A stretch of DNA of 64,000 nucleotides from Bombilactobacillus bombi. Its GTDB lineage: Bacteria; Bacillota; Bacilli; Lactobacillales; Lactobacillaceae. The position numbers and the translations under genes are program-made. The notes beneath the pieces were generated by a model. The model saw only the letters and a list, made by a program, of their open reading frames with translations, was not told where the DNA came from and made no database searches. Of the stretch, positions 1-9,360 are shown in pieces; the stretch's first letter is position 1, and each line of letters opens with the position of its first letter. The DNA is taken from contig NZ_CP031513.1 in NCBI RefSeq assembly GCF_003522965.1, positions 1,116,001 to 1,180,000 of the forward strand, in the 5' to 3' direction.

Positions 1-2142
1 AATAATATCCAGCATAGACTTATTAACATTATTATTTTCATTAGCTTTTTCAATTAATTCTTCAAAATTATACTTATCAGAATGCAGAATTTGCATAAAG
101 TTTTGATTTGTGGTCCATAATAAAGACAAGATGCTTTCATCAGTTTGCCCACGCAAATCACTTAATAACTTATGTGAAAGCCGTCCCCATCCTTGATAAC
201 GCATATTACTCAAGCGTCGAATCTGTTCATCAGTGTAATTGTAAGGTGAATTTTGCAATTTCAGTTGTAAAATATGATGATCTTCAAAAACTGTCAGCCA
301 AACTACCAATTCTTCTAATTGCACCTGATTGTCGGGATTATCTAAGAAGTCAGCTCCAAAAATCGGTAAAAAGTCGTGATAAGTACTTAAAGAACTATTA
401 AATTTAGTTTCACTGCTTAAACCGCCAACTTTGACATCATTTTCAAAATAACCATTTTCTACTAACCATTTTTTTAAAGATTTAACAGAAACTGATTTTT
501 GTTTTTTAAATAATTCATTATAAATCCGTTGCTTTAACTCCACATCCCAATTAGGACGATAGTCGAGTTTGATTTTATTAAGTTCATTGAGGACTTCATA
601 TTTTTGATATAACAAACTCATTTTAGGTAAAACTGGTTCTCCCAATAAGTAAGTATCAGTTGCCGTCATCCGATTAATAAACTTCATTGAAGATTTTTCT
701 AAATCTACTTTTTCTTGAAAATTCCACGGGTAGATTTTACCTGTAGCTTTGCGGCTCATCCATGCAAACTGACTGCGCTGAGAATCTGTCAATGGTCCAA
801 CATAATAAGGTACTCGAAAACTTAACAAAGAAGTTAATTTATTTTCTTGATCTTTCAAAAAAGGATAATATTGACTTTGATTTTCAATAATCTTTTTTAA
901 TTCTACTAAGTGCAATTGGTAAGGAATAGCTCCATTATCACGTGTGCGTTGTTTGAGTAAATAATTATCATTTTCAATATCTTTTAGAGCTTGTTGCGCT
1001 AACTCGCTTGGTTGAGCATCTTTGAGAAACTTTTTGACAGCTGTATAGAATTTGTCACGATCCATTTTATTATTCTGAATGTAATCAGTATAAAGTTGTC
1101 GTTGCGCACGAGCTTCTTTAGGTTCAGCTTGATGCCACATTTGTTTTAAATCTTGTAATTGCTCATGATGCTGTTCGTACAATTCGACCCAAGAATCACT
1201 CAGATAAGTTTTACCATTTAATATCTTAGCTAAGACGATTTCGTTATAAATTTGATAAATTTTTTCCAATAAGGCATTTTGGGTGTCGGTTAGGATATCT
1301 TGAACTTGTTCTAACTTAGTATCCAAGTTGCTATCGGAAAATTTTAAAGTGAATTCATCTTTAGCAGCCAAGTCAATACCCAAAATAGGAGCTAAGTCTC
1401 CCTTATTCCCTACCAATAACTTTAATAAGGCCGTAATCTTAGGCTTATCTGCTTTAGCATAAGTAAGTTGATTTTGCGCTTTTGTTACCTTAGCGGCAGC
1501 CCCAAGATTCTTATCTAACAAAATCCCTTCAATATCTGTCAAATCAACTTCTAAGCCATAAGCTTCCAAATCTTGACTTAATTCCCCTAAGAGAGCTTGC
1601 AACTGAGCACCAGAACTTTTTAGATGTTCTCCTTGGCTTTCATACAAGAAATTGCCGCGATACTTGATAAGGTTATGAAATGCCAAATATATTAAGCGCA
1701 AATCAAATTTTTGTTCTGGATGGTGAATCATTGCCGAACGTAAATGACTGATAGTAGGATACTTGTCATAAAATTTTTCCTCAGACTCTTGATCATTAAA
1801 GACAATGTGGTTAAATAGTTGATGCTGTTGGTCACCGTGAGCAACCCAAGAATAATTGAGGCGCGCAAAAAATTCTGGATCAATTGGATTAATCTCAGGA
1901 GCAAAAATTTCCTTTAACCATTGTAACCGTTGCTTGCGTCGATTTAATCGCCGCCGTACAGAACGATAACCCCGCCGTTCTTCGGCCGTGTTGCCACCGT
2001 CGAATAAGCGTACTCCTAAAGCGTTTTTCTTTTTTAAAGAAAATAATTGATACTGGTCATCAGTAACAGCCCAGCCGACACTGCTGGTACCAATATCTAG
2101 ACCAATATTATAATTATCGGATTTTTTCTTGTTTAGTCCCAT
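1..2142 (-). CDS. cas9: Cas9 endonuclease, type II-A, N-terminal part (cut by window edge)
   Basis: This gene encodes the RNA-guided DNA endonuclease of a type II CRISPR system. The frame is open for 714 codons from ATG at 2142 to base 1 with no stop, so the C-terminal half lies outside the window. The RuvC-I motif IGLDIGTSSVGWAV sits at about residues 13-26, with the nucleophilic Asp in LDIGTS. The arginine-rich bridge helix (RRGYRSVRRRLNRRK) is at about residues 55-70. REC-lobe blocks like those of S. pyogenes Cas9 follow: HNLIKYRGNFL (about 160), LLKQRTRDNGAIPYQLHL (about 395-412), SFRVPYYVGPL, QFAWMSRK, and MRYQGWGRLSHKLL (about 655). The visible part stops just before RuvC-II, so RuvC-II/III, HNH and the PAM-interacting domain cannot be checked. 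The start has an AAGGAGA ribosome binding site. No cas1, cas2, csn2 or array is visible. Recognition as Cas9 is secure; subtype II-A is inferred from the similarity and the host type. Confidence 0.96.
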   Translation of the reverse strand, partial: MGLNKKKSDNYNIGLDIGTSSVGWAVTDDQYQLFSLKKKNALGVRLFDGGNTAEERRGYRSVRRRLNRRKQRLQWLKEIFAPEINPIDPEFFARLNYSWVAHGDQQHQLFNHIVFNDQESEEKFYDKYPTISHLRSAMIHHPEQKFDLRLIYLAFHNLIKYRGNFLYESQGEHLKSSGAQLQALLGELSQDLEAYGLEVDLTDIEGILLDKNLGAAAKVTKAQNQLTYAKADKPKITALLKLLVGNKGDLAPILGIDLAAKDEFTLKFSDSNLDTKLEQVQDILTDTQNALLEKIYQIYNEIVLAKILNGKTYLSDSWVELYEQHHEQLQDLKQMWHQAEPKEARAQRQLYTDYIQNNKMDRDKFYTAVKKFLKDAQPSELAQQALKDIENDNYLLKQRTRDNGAIPYQLHLVELKKIIENQSQYYPFLKDQENKLTSLLSFRVPYYVGPLTDSQRSQFAWMSRKATGKIYPWNFQEKVDLEKSSMKFINRMTATDTYLLGEPVLPKMSLLYQKYEVLNELNKIKLDYRPNWDVELKQRIYNELFKKQKSVSVKSLKKWLVENGYFENDVKVGGLSSETKFNSSLSTYHDFLPIFGADFLDNPDNQVQLEELVVWLTVFEDHHILQLKLQNSPYNYTDEQIRRLSNMRYQGWGRLSHKLLSDLRGQTDESILSLLWTTNQNFMQILHSDKYNFEELIEKANENNNVNKSMLDII

Positions 2143-2374
2143 AATTGTCTCCTTAGATATTTATTCTTCAATTACCTTAGCAATGTAATTGATTACAATA
2201 ACTATCTAACCATTATAAATAGTCAGATGTCAACTCTTTATAGACCAGCACTTGACAATATAAGGTAAAATAAATAAGTCATTTTCGTCAAATTCGAGTA
2301 TACTTTAACTATTACAAATTGACACTGATAATGTATTTAATTAAACTATTTTTATGTACAGAGGAGGAAATGTT
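2143..2374. promoter_or_regulatory. divergent cas9/asnB promoter region
   Basis: This 230-base spacer separates two divergent genes. On the minus strand a TATAAT -10 lies at 2217-2212, about 70 bases before the cas9 start, with only a weak -35 (TAAAGA at 2240-2235). On the plus strand TATACT at 2299-2304 is a possible -10 for asnB, also with a weak -35. Two TTGACA hexamers (2252-2257, 2319-2324) are not well spaced from any good -10. I see no CRISPR repeat and no anti-repeat that would mark a tracrRNA here. Confidence 0.4.
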
Positions 2375-4333
2375 ATGTGCGGTATTATTGCATTTAGCGA
2401 CCCAACGGTTGCTGATAAAGAAACCACGATTAAATCTATGATGAAAATGATTCAACATCGTGGTCCTAATATCAAAGGTAGCGGTTTATATACTAATGAC
2501 ACAGTGGCCATGGGCTTTCGGCGCTTAAGTGTTATTGACTTAAAGGGTGGTAAGCAGCCTATCTACAATGAAGATCAGTCAATCCTCATTACTTTTAATG
2601 GTGAAATTTATAATTATCAAAAGCTTCGCGATGAATTAATTGCTGCCGGTCACACCTTTACTACTCAAGCCGACACCGAAGTTCTCCTCCATGGCTACGA
2701 AGAATGGGGGATGGACGGCACATTACAAAGAGTGCGCGGAATGTTTGCATACTTAATTTGGGATAATAACAAGCAAACTCTCTATGGTGCACGCGATTTC
2801 TTTGGTATTAAACCTTTATATTACTATCAAAAAGATGAAACTCTCATTGTTGGTTCTGAAATCAAAGCCTTTTTGAAGCATCCTCATTTTCAAAAAGAAC
2901 TCAATCAAGAAGCCTTAAAACCGTTTTTAATGAATCAATATAACGATTTAGATGAAACCTTTTTCAAAAATGTTTACAAATTCCCTGCTGGTCATTGGTT
3001 TGAATTTCATAACCAAGATTTGCAGATTCATCAATATTGGGATGCAAATTATCGAATCAATCACCAGCGTTCTCTGCAACAAACAATTGATGAAATTGAC
3101 CAAACTGTGAAAGATTCTGTAAAATTACACCACATTGCTGATGTCCCAGTGGGCAGTTTCTTATCTGAAGGAGTGGATTCAAGCTATGTAACTGCCGTCT
3201 TGCATCCACAAGAAGTCTTCAGTGTCAACTTTGATAATGGTCCCTATGATGAAGCCAGTGTGGCCAAAGAACTAGCTGATAAAGAAGGCTTGCACTTTAA
3301 TGAAGCTACTGTAAATGGTGATGAGGCCTTTGCTGACTTTGCAGAAATGCAATATCACCTCGATGAACCAGATAGTAATCCTTCAGTTATTCCCTTGTGG
3401 TATCTTTGCCGCCTAGCCCGTAAAAAAGTAACTGTCGCGCTTTCTGGTGAAGGTGCTGATGAATTATTTGCGGGATATGTCAATTACGGCATGCATACTA
3501 AAAACACAGTAGTCAAAGTTTTTGCTGATGGATTACACAAGTTACCGAAAGGTATTCGTTATCATCTGGCCAAAAACTTACAAAAATGCCCTGACTTCCC
3601 AGGTAAAGTTCATCTCTATAGTCAAACAGCCCAACCATCAGAATATTATGTGGGAGAATCTTTGATTTACGATCCGGATCAACCCACTATCTTTACTTCT
3701 AAGCAGGCTAATGATGTCTTACAGCCCCAATATCAAAACGATTTAACAGTTCAAGGCATTTATCAAAAAGACTTTGCTAAAGTTAAGGATGCTGAAGATG
3801 TTAAGCAAATGCAATATATCGACTTACACCACTTTATGTTCAATGATATCTTGCAAAAAGCTGACAAAATTTCAATGGCTCATTCTTTGGAATTGCGTGT
3901 ACCCTTTTTAGACCGTAAAGTAGCAGAACTCGCCAATTCCATTCCTTCAAAAATGTTGATTAATAATCATGATACCAAGTATGCTTTTCGCAAGGCTGCT
4001 AATCGCCATTTGCCAGCAGATTGGGCTAAACGTCCGAAATTAGGTTTCCCTGTACCAATTAAAACTTGGCTGCAAGAAGATAAATATTATCAAAAAGTTA
4101 AAGACCTCTTTAGTGAAGATTGGGTCAATCAAATTTTCGACCAAACTAAGATTTTGCAATTGTTAGATGATAATTATGCCGGTAAAATTGATGGCCGCCG
4201 CCAAGTCTGGAATATTTTTACCTTCTTAACTTGGTACAAACTATACTTTGTTGATTTTGATGCTACTGTTCAAAAATACGAACACCTACAACCAGATGTT
4301 CAACAATTTATGGATAATGGTACCTTAGTTTAA
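2375..4333 (+). CDS. asnB: glutamine-hydrolysing asparagine synthase
   Basis: The enzyme makes asparagine from aspartate, ATP and glutamine in the cytosol. The start is ATG at 2375 rather than the in-frame ATG at 2354. The GAGGAGG ribosome binding site (2361-2367) is correctly placed for 2375, and the product must begin Met-Cys because Cys2 is the N-terminal nucleophile of the class-II amidotransferase domain (MCGIIAF). Glutaminase motifs include QHRGPN, RRLSVIDL, FNGEIYNY and the ADTEVLLHGYEEWG stretch. The synthase domain follows from about residue 215, with the ATP pyrophosphatase loop LSEGVDSS near residue 265, then ALSGEGADELFAGY and LELRVPFLDRK. The loop has Glu where SGG is usual. The length of 652 aa fits the long Gram-positive AsnB/AsnO group. 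It stands alone and is followed by a terminator. Confidence 0.95.
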   Translation: MCGIIAFSDPTVADKETTIKSMMKMIQHRGPNIKGSGLYTNDTVAMGFRRLSVIDLKGGKQPIYNEDQSILITFNGEIYNYQKLRDELIAAGHTFTTQADTEVLLHGYEEWGMDGTLQRVRGMFAYLIWDNNKQTLYGARDFFGIKPLYYYQKDETLIVGSEIKAFLKHPHFQKELNQEALKPFLMNQYNDLDETFFKNVYKFPAGHWFEFHNQDLQIHQYWDANYRINHQRSLQQTIDEIDQTVKDSVKLHHIADVPVGSFLSEGVDSSYVTAVLHPQEVFSVNFDNGPYDEASVAKELADKEGLHFNEATVNGDEAFADFAEMQYHLDEPDSNPSVIPLWYLCRLARKKVTVALSGEGADELFAGYVNYGMHTKNTVVKVFADGLHKLPKGIRYHLAKNLQKCPDFPGKVHLYSQTAQPSEYYVGESLIYDPDQPTIFTSKQANDVLQPQYQNDLTVQGIYQKDFAKVKDAEDVKQMQYIDLHHFMFNDILQKADKISMAHSLELRVPFLDRKVAELANSIPSKMLINNHDTKYAFRKAANRHLPADWAKRPKLGFPVPIKTWLQEDKYYQKVKDLFSEDWVNQIFDQTKILQLLDDNYAGKIDGRRQVWNIFTFLTWYKLYFVDFDATVQKYEHLQPDVQQFMDNGTLV

Positions 4334-4353
4334 AATAATTAAATTAATCTTCG

Positions 4354-4387
4354 AAACCGTTAGGCCAAAATGGTCGAGCGGTTTTTC
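4354..4387 (+). terminator. intrinsic terminator after asnB
   Basis: The arms AAACCG and CGGTTT enclose an inner GGCC/GGTC pairing and are followed by a run of T. It lies 20 bases after the asnB stop codon. Confidence 0.8.
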
Positions 4388-4405
4388 TTATAATTATTAC
4401 AAACA

Positions 4406-4441
4406 AAAAAGCATTGATATTTTTGTATATCAATGCTTTTT
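4406..4441. terminator. bidirectional terminator between asnB and the adhesin gene
   Basis: A near-perfect inverted repeat (AAAAGCATTGATAT and its complement around a TTTTGT loop) has A and T runs on either side. It can stop transcription from both converging genes; the adhesin stop codon is about 13 bases away. Confidence 0.85.
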
Positions 4442-4453
4442 ATATAAGTCTCA

Positions 4454-7400
4454 TTAAATACTATTAACTACTTGCCATTCTAGCTTAGAATGAGGTTGTC
4501 CCATATGCGGATTACGTGGAGCTTGAGTCTCCATGAAAAGTCCCTTACTTTGTTTACCACTTGAATTCCACCACTCATTTGCTAACTTGATATGATGAAC
4601 AGGATCTCCTAAATTAGCTCCTTGTATCTTGCCACTATCATAAATCAAAACAAGATCATTACCGATATAAGAGGTTTTTTTGCCGTCATTATAGCTTAAG
4701 GCATTGTCCCAAAACTCATCATCCATAATTCGAGCATATACTTGAATACCACTACTTTTCCCCACATTAGGATCATAATTCAAAATCAAATTGGACTTAA
4801 CATCATCAACATTAGCAATTTCATATTTCTCATTTTGATTAGCTATTGAAGTATGGCTACCATAGTCAATCGTCTTTGGCACTGTTAGCTGTAAGAACTG
4901 GATACTTCCTTTAGTCTGAGCAGCAATGCTACCAAGGTCAACTGTTGATAAATTGATATTTTTATTATCATTTTCTGTACTTAAAGTAATTGTACCTAAA
5001 GTAATATCGGGTACATCAGTAATTTGGACTTTAGTATAAATTTTGAATTGGATATTCTTTTTAAAATGATTACTTTTGCCATCTACCAACTTAGATAATC
5101 TACGATCACTGGTGTTATAATTTTTACCATATTCAAAATTTGATAATGAAACAGTATTCGTTGGATTATCAAGATCAACAATAACCAACGTACTACCTTT
5201 AATAGCCACTTTATCGTCACCATTTCTAGTAAACTCAAAGTTACTAATGGGGGCTGTATCACTTTTAGGTGTGAAGACATTGTGCTCATAGTAAATCCCC
5301 ATTGGCAATGGTTCATTCCAATCAATGGGTGTATCTTTGGATCTATCATTACGATAATGCAAATCAGGTTTTTTAAAGGTTCTTTCTCCTGTATAACCTG
5401 GAACATTTAAGACATTATAATTATAGGTGTACTCATCAAAGTCCAAAGCTTTAAGTGGAAATTGACCATTTGCATCTATATCAAACGATGGACTTTGGCC
5501 ATTGGCATCATCAGCACCATATAACTTAATAGTATGATTACCTACAATATTAGTTGCCTTCGCAGCAGGAATTTTCCAATCGTCTAAGTCAGTCCAGCTA
5601 GTAACCTTTTGTTGCACGGAATAAGTTGTAGAAGCAGTCGGCTTTTTAGAATCCAACTTATCTGGCAAATTATTTGGATCAGCAAAATACCAACTGTTAA
5701 CTGTTAACGTAGGATCTGCCTTACTTGCATTTTCCTGATATTGTAATGGTATCTGTAAATCTTCTCCTAAGAGATAATAAGAACGTTGCTTTTTAACTTT
5801 ATCGCTATCAATTCGCAAATTTAGTGTTGCCACCTTGATAGTTGATACTTGTGAAGCTTGAAAAGCATATTCTGAGGTAACAGTAATTGTATCGGTTCCT
5901 GTCAAATACTCAATTTTATTATTTGGGTTCTTAGTATTATATTGTTCAAGAACCTTATCAATATCAATTTGATAATTCTTGTTATCTGTATCCCAAGTAA
6001 CTAGACCTTTTACCGTATTATCAAGATATTGCCAACCTTTAGCATCAACATCATTCTTATCCTTATATAGAGCTTTACCTTTAGCAGATAAAGCTGGGAA
6101 TTCTTGATTACCCCAATCGTAGTCATCAGGGGCAATAGGAAACTTGGACGGATTAGGACTTAAAGCTGTGGCCAATGGATCAACAATATCTCTTTCTTCA
6201 TCAGTCTTTGTTCCTAGATCAACAGTTGTTCCATCTTTATGATTCAACACCACATGCAAACGAGCATCAGGATTATTATAATTGCTATTTTGTGAATCAG
6301 TATTTACAATTGGCTTATTTTGCTCTCTATCAGTTATAGTTCCTTTAATAAATCGTTGATCAGGAGTTATCGAAGGATCACCATGTAGTGTGGGTGTTTG
6401 GTCTTGCATTTGTGGACCTGCATCAATAGCAGTTACAGTGATAGAGTCAAATTCACGAATATTTCGTTGTAATCCTGTACCCGGCTGTATCATGCTTTGA
6501 ATTGTTTTACTTAATCTACCCAACGAGCTCTGGTTAGATTCCACGCCCATTTGATTATTTACAGAAGTATCTAGTCCTGTTATCAAGTTAGTACCTCGAA
6601 AGGGTAAATTCAAATATTCAAATGGAGTGGTTTTTAGATTAACTGTGGCATCGCCAAGACCTTGAGATGCCCAAGTATGACCTATAGCTTGTGCCTTAAC
6701 TCCGTGCATTTCAACGACTCCAGTACCATTAACTAAATAAGCCTTTTTATTTTCTTCAGGTGTGACAATCCGGAGTAACTTCGGTTGATAGACGTTGATT
6801 TTGAAAGTACCGGCACCTAAGGTATTTACCATATTAACATTCCCTTGCGCATGAGGAGCAGATAAATCAAATATTCCATCTTTACCAATATAAACATTAG
6901 CACCAGCACCAATTGCTAACAAATTATAGTTGGCAGTTGGCACATTAAGATTCTCAGCTTCAACTAATAAAGCTCCTTCACCAATATTAGCTGTACCACC
7001 TCTAACAGTAATCAGATTAACATTATTCTTTAAAGGAATAGTACTGTTGACATTAATAACTGCATTAGAATCTTTTTCAAAATAAATCCCGCTATCTTTG
7101 TCAGTTCCATTCATATAAAGTCCTATAGCTGCATTAGTATATGATGCCTTTGAATCGTCAGTAGTACCTGCAGGCATTTGTGGCACATCATATTCATAAT
7201 CATAACCAGCAGCTGGATCTTTGGTAGAAATAGTTCTTTTAGCTGATAAGGGGAGTCCATCAGAAATAACATTAAGCTTACTATCTTTCCCCATCTTAAC
7301 TTTAGCACTACCATCACTTAGAGAGAGACCTGCAGACATACCTGAAGCAGGTGGAGCTTCAGGTAAAACATGATCTTCTGTATGAGGGAACAAATTAACA

Positions 7401-8632
7401 GTTGCGCCTTCTTCTAAAATGGCATCACCACTTAGTTGAATCGTATTACCACTATACGTATAACCGTTATATATACAATTCTTTTTAAATACAATATCTT
7501 TTGCTTGAATGTTTTGTTGATCACCACCACCAATAGCATTGGTCTGGCAAATATAATTTTTGCCATCAGGTGCATTATAATCATGTAATGAATAAGCATT
7601 CGTAGTACCAGCAATGTAAATAACAGTGTTAGATGAATTACCGCCGTAAGCAAATTGTGCACCGTAGTAGTTTATATTTCGATAGGTTTCACGAGCATTA
7701 CCAATCGAAGTGTCAAGCAAACCATAATAACTATTACCGTAAACAGTTATATTTTGGTAAGTAATATCTTGATTTTCTCTATCAGCTCTTGGGCCTGATG
7801 ATGGAGTCCAAGTTTGTAAAGTAAACTGTCCTAAATTTAATTTATGATCTTTTCCATCAATTCCATGTCCGTCAATAATTAAATGACTAAAAATTCTTTT
7901 TTGACCTTTTGCATCAGTTTCTTCTTTTTCACTGGGGAATCGTCTTAATACAAAATAAACTGAATTATTGCCCCCAGCTGTGGAAGCAGATGTTGATTGA
8001 ATAACGGCCTCTACTTTTTCGCCTTTATAATTTCTTACATATAATTTAGGTTCATTGTTAGCATTAGGCAGATTAATATCTTTTTCTAAAACAATTTTTG
8101 TTATATCAGAATAACTGTGCTCCTGACCTCGGGCATTAGCACCTTCATTGGCCTGAGCATATTTATATGGAATATGATTATCATCATTCATAACATTTCC
8201 ATGAATATCCACATCATAAGAGCCAAGTAAAGCTTGCAAAAATTGCTTAGCTGTCTGGACATGCGCGATATATCCTCGCACTTTTCTCTTATTACCATAT
8301 CCATCATCTATTTCCTTTAATGGATATTCAGGATCTGGCTCTAAAGCAAATTCATGTGTTTCATCTTCATCTGCAGGCCATTGCCAAGTTCGCAACAAAG
8401 ACGAAGTTTGGCCACTAGGCATATATAAATTAGAAGAGCCTAAATTGGTATTTAAAGTAGATTGGGGATTAACCAAATTATGAAGATTTGTTGTCATATT
8501 TTCGTTGTTGGCAGAGACAGTAATTGGCTTCACTTTCGCCTGCACTGGGTTATTTAAATATTGACAACAACCAATTAATGTTAATACTATTGTCAACACC
8601 AAAATTAAATATTTTGGCTTTGTATATTTCAA
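4454..8632 (-). CDS. large secreted pectate-lyase-like adhesin
   Basis: This is a secreted or cell-surface protein of about 1392 aa. The likely start is TTG at 8632, because GGAGG lies 7 bases upstream; the in-frame ATG at 8650 has no ribosome binding site and contains the GGAGG. A signal peptide follows (MKYTKPKYLILVLTIVLTLIG, ending near NPVQA). Residues of roughly 60-640 resemble the pectate-lyase-like adhesive domain of lactobacilli, a right-handed beta-helix, with phrases such as HLIIDGHGIDG and DITYQNITVYGNSYYG; no catalytic pectate lyase centre is evident. Residues 700-1350 are beta-rich, with Ig-like or bacterial surface modules. No LPxTG motif is present. The C-terminus (SKLEWQVVNSI) vaguely recalls the last motif of WxL cell-wall-binding domains, which is inference only. 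The gene appears monocistronic. A role in adhesion to host or polysaccharide is likely but unproven. Confidence 0.75.
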   Translation of the reverse strand: MKYTKPKYLILVLTIVLTLIGCCQYLNNPVQAKVKPITVSANNENMTTNLHNLVNPQSTLNTNLGSSNLYMPSGQTSSLLRTWQWPADEDETHEFALEPDPEYPLKEIDDGYGNKRKVRGYIAHVQTAKQFLQALLGSYDVDIHGNVMNDDNHIPYKYAQANEGANARGQEHSYSDITKIVLEKDINLPNANNEPKLYVRNYKGEKVEAVIQSTSASTAGGNNSVYFVLRRFPSEKEETDAKGQKRIFSHLIIDGHGIDGKDHKLNLGQFTLQTWTPSSGPRADRENQDITYQNITVYGNSYYGLLDTSIGNARETYRNINYYGAQFAYGGNSSNTVIYIAGTTNAYSLHDYNAPDGKNYICQTNAIGGGDQQNIQAKDIVFKKNCIYNGYTYSGNTIQLSGDAILEEGATVNLFPHTEDHVLPEAPPASGMSAGLSLSDGSAKVKMGKDSKLNVISDGLPLSAKRTISTKDPAAGYDYEYDVPQMPAGTTDDSKASYTNAAIGLYMNGTDKDSGIYFEKDSNAVINVNSTIPLKNNVNLITVRGGTANIGEGALLVEAENLNVPTANYNLLAIGAGANVYIGKDGIFDLSAPHAQGNVNMVNTLGAGTFKINVYQPKLLRIVTPEENKKAYLVNGTGVVEMHGVKAQAIGHTWASQGLGDATVNLKTTPFEYLNLPFRGTNLITGLDTSVNNQMGVESNQSSLGRLSKTIQSMIQPGTGLQRNIREFDSITVTAIDAGPQMQDQTPTLHGDPSITPDQRFIKGTITDREQNKPIVNTDSQNSNYNNPDARLHVVLNHKDGTTVDLGTKTDEERDIVDPLATALSPNPSKFPIAPDDYDWGNQEFPALSAKGKALYKDKNDVDAKGWQYLDNTVKGLVTWDTDNKNYQIDIDKVLEQYNTKNPNNKIEYLTGTDTITVTSEYAFQASQVSTIKVATLNLRIDSDKVKKQRSYYLLGEDLQIPLQYQENASKADPTLTVNSWYFADPNNLPDKLDSKKPTASTTYSVQQKVTSWTDLDDWKIPAAKATNIVGNHTIKLYGADDANGQSPSFDIDANGQFPLKALDFDEYTYNYNVLNVPGYTGERTFKKPDLHYRNDRSKDTPIDWNEPLPMGIYYEHNVFTPKSDTAPISNFEFTRNGDDKVAIKGSTLVIVDLDNPTNTVSLSNFEYGKNYNTSDRRLSKLVDGKSNHFKKNIQFKIYTKVQITDVPDITLGTITLSTENDNKNINLSTVDLGSIAAQTKGSIQFLQLTVPKTIDYGSHTSIANQNEKYEIANVDDVKSNLILNYDPNVGKSSGIQVYARIMDDEFWDNALSYNDGKKTSYIGNDLVLIYDSGKIQGANLGDPVHHIKLANEWWNSSGKQSKGLFMETQAPRNPHMGQPHSKLEWQVVNSI

Positions 8633-8728
8633 AATAAAACCTCCGAACATTTTATTCTAATTTTTATTAAATACCTATAGTACTTTTCACATGACTTTCC
8701 TTAATTATTAAATAAGTATTTATTGAAT

Positions 8729-8917
8729 CTATATCAACATCTCTAAAGGTATTTTGAGGTCGTAATGTAATTTACGAATTTCACTTTGAGTAAAGTCTGC
8801 ATGGTGATTAATTTTGCGATTTGTAGCAGACATTGAGCGCCCGATTGCTTCAGCCACTTTAGACTGCGGTATATGATTGGCCTTTAAATAGCCTAGTAGT
8901 TCGTTGGGTTCTTCCAT
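8729..8917 (-). CDS. small helix-turn-helix protein (62 aa)
   Basis: This is a small DNA-binding protein of the Cro/XRE type. The start is ATG at 8917, preceded by AAAGGA with 9 bases spacing; a GTG start at 8935 lies upstream of that site and is unlikely. The helix-turn-helix is in the middle (IPQSKVAEAIGRSMSATNRK) and is followed by a phage-repressor-like tail (DFTQSEIRKLHYDL). Similar proteins are often phage-derived or plasmid-derived regulators that bind as dimers. It sits alone about 95 bases before the adhesin start on the same strand, so it could regulate that gene, but nothing in the sequence proves this. There is no integrase or other phage gene nearby. Confidence 0.6.
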   Translation of the reverse strand: MEEPNELLGYLKANHIPQSKVAEAIGRSMSATNRKINHHADFTQSEIRKLHYDLKIPLEMLI

Positions 8918-8935
8918 TGATAAAAGTCCTTTCAC

Positions 8936-9290
8936 TATAAATCGTGAATCAAATTAAAATTGGTATTTCATATTTACTAATCACTATGTTGTTCAAATTT
9001 TAATTAGTAAGCTGTTTTTCTCAAAATAAGACACTAAAAAATCACGCTCCGGTTTAGAAAGCGCTTTCTTGAGTCACACCCATTTATCTATCGATAAAAA
9101 GCTTACTCTGTAAAAGATGTTCTAGCATAGGCCTTACTCCAAAATTAATATTTTTCACTCCTTAATTAATATACCGTACAAATAGCTCATTTTCAATTGT
9201 ATTTTAGTAATTATGTGCGCTTAGAGATATTTTTATACTTATAACGCTAAAAAAGATTAGTAATTAGTTTAGTAAAAGGCTGTTATAACA
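8936..9290. other. gene-free AT-rich stretch with one cre-like palindrome
   Basis: No coding frame with a ribosome binding site was seen on either strand. The only clear structure is the perfect 14-base palindrome at 9056-9069, listed separately. Confidence 0.5.
9056..9069. promoter_or_regulatory. cre-like palindrome
   Basis: AGAAAGCGCTTTCT is a perfect palindrome. It matches the CcpA site core (AAAGCGCTTT) but lacks the outer T/A pair of the optimal consensus. It lies about 140 bases upstream of the small HTH gene. CcpA binding is inferred. Confidence 0.4.
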
Positions 9291-9326
9291 ACAAAAACCA
9301 GCTAGTTTAAATTATGCTAGCTGGTA
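9291..9326 (-). terminator. terminator after the MFS gene
   Basis: The arms ACCAGCTAG and CTAGCTGGT enclose an AT loop, and on the minus strand they are followed by TTTTTGTTGT. It lies about 35 bases beyond the MFS stop codon. Confidence 0.8.
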
Positions 9327-9360
9327 CAACTTTATTATTTTATTTAAATTTTTTAAGTGA

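Noticed and set aside
108-401. A 97-codon plus-strand frame at the left edge
   Set aside because: It is antisense to the intact cas9 frame and shows no family features.
2143-2374. Possible tracrRNA or CRISPR repeat between cas9 and asnB
   Set aside because: No anti-repeat-like GUUUUA pairing partner, no stem-loop followed by T run, and no direct repeats were seen.
5083-7662. Small minus-strand frames inside the adhesin gene
   Set aside because: They are other-frame shadows with no ribosome binding sites and biased composition.
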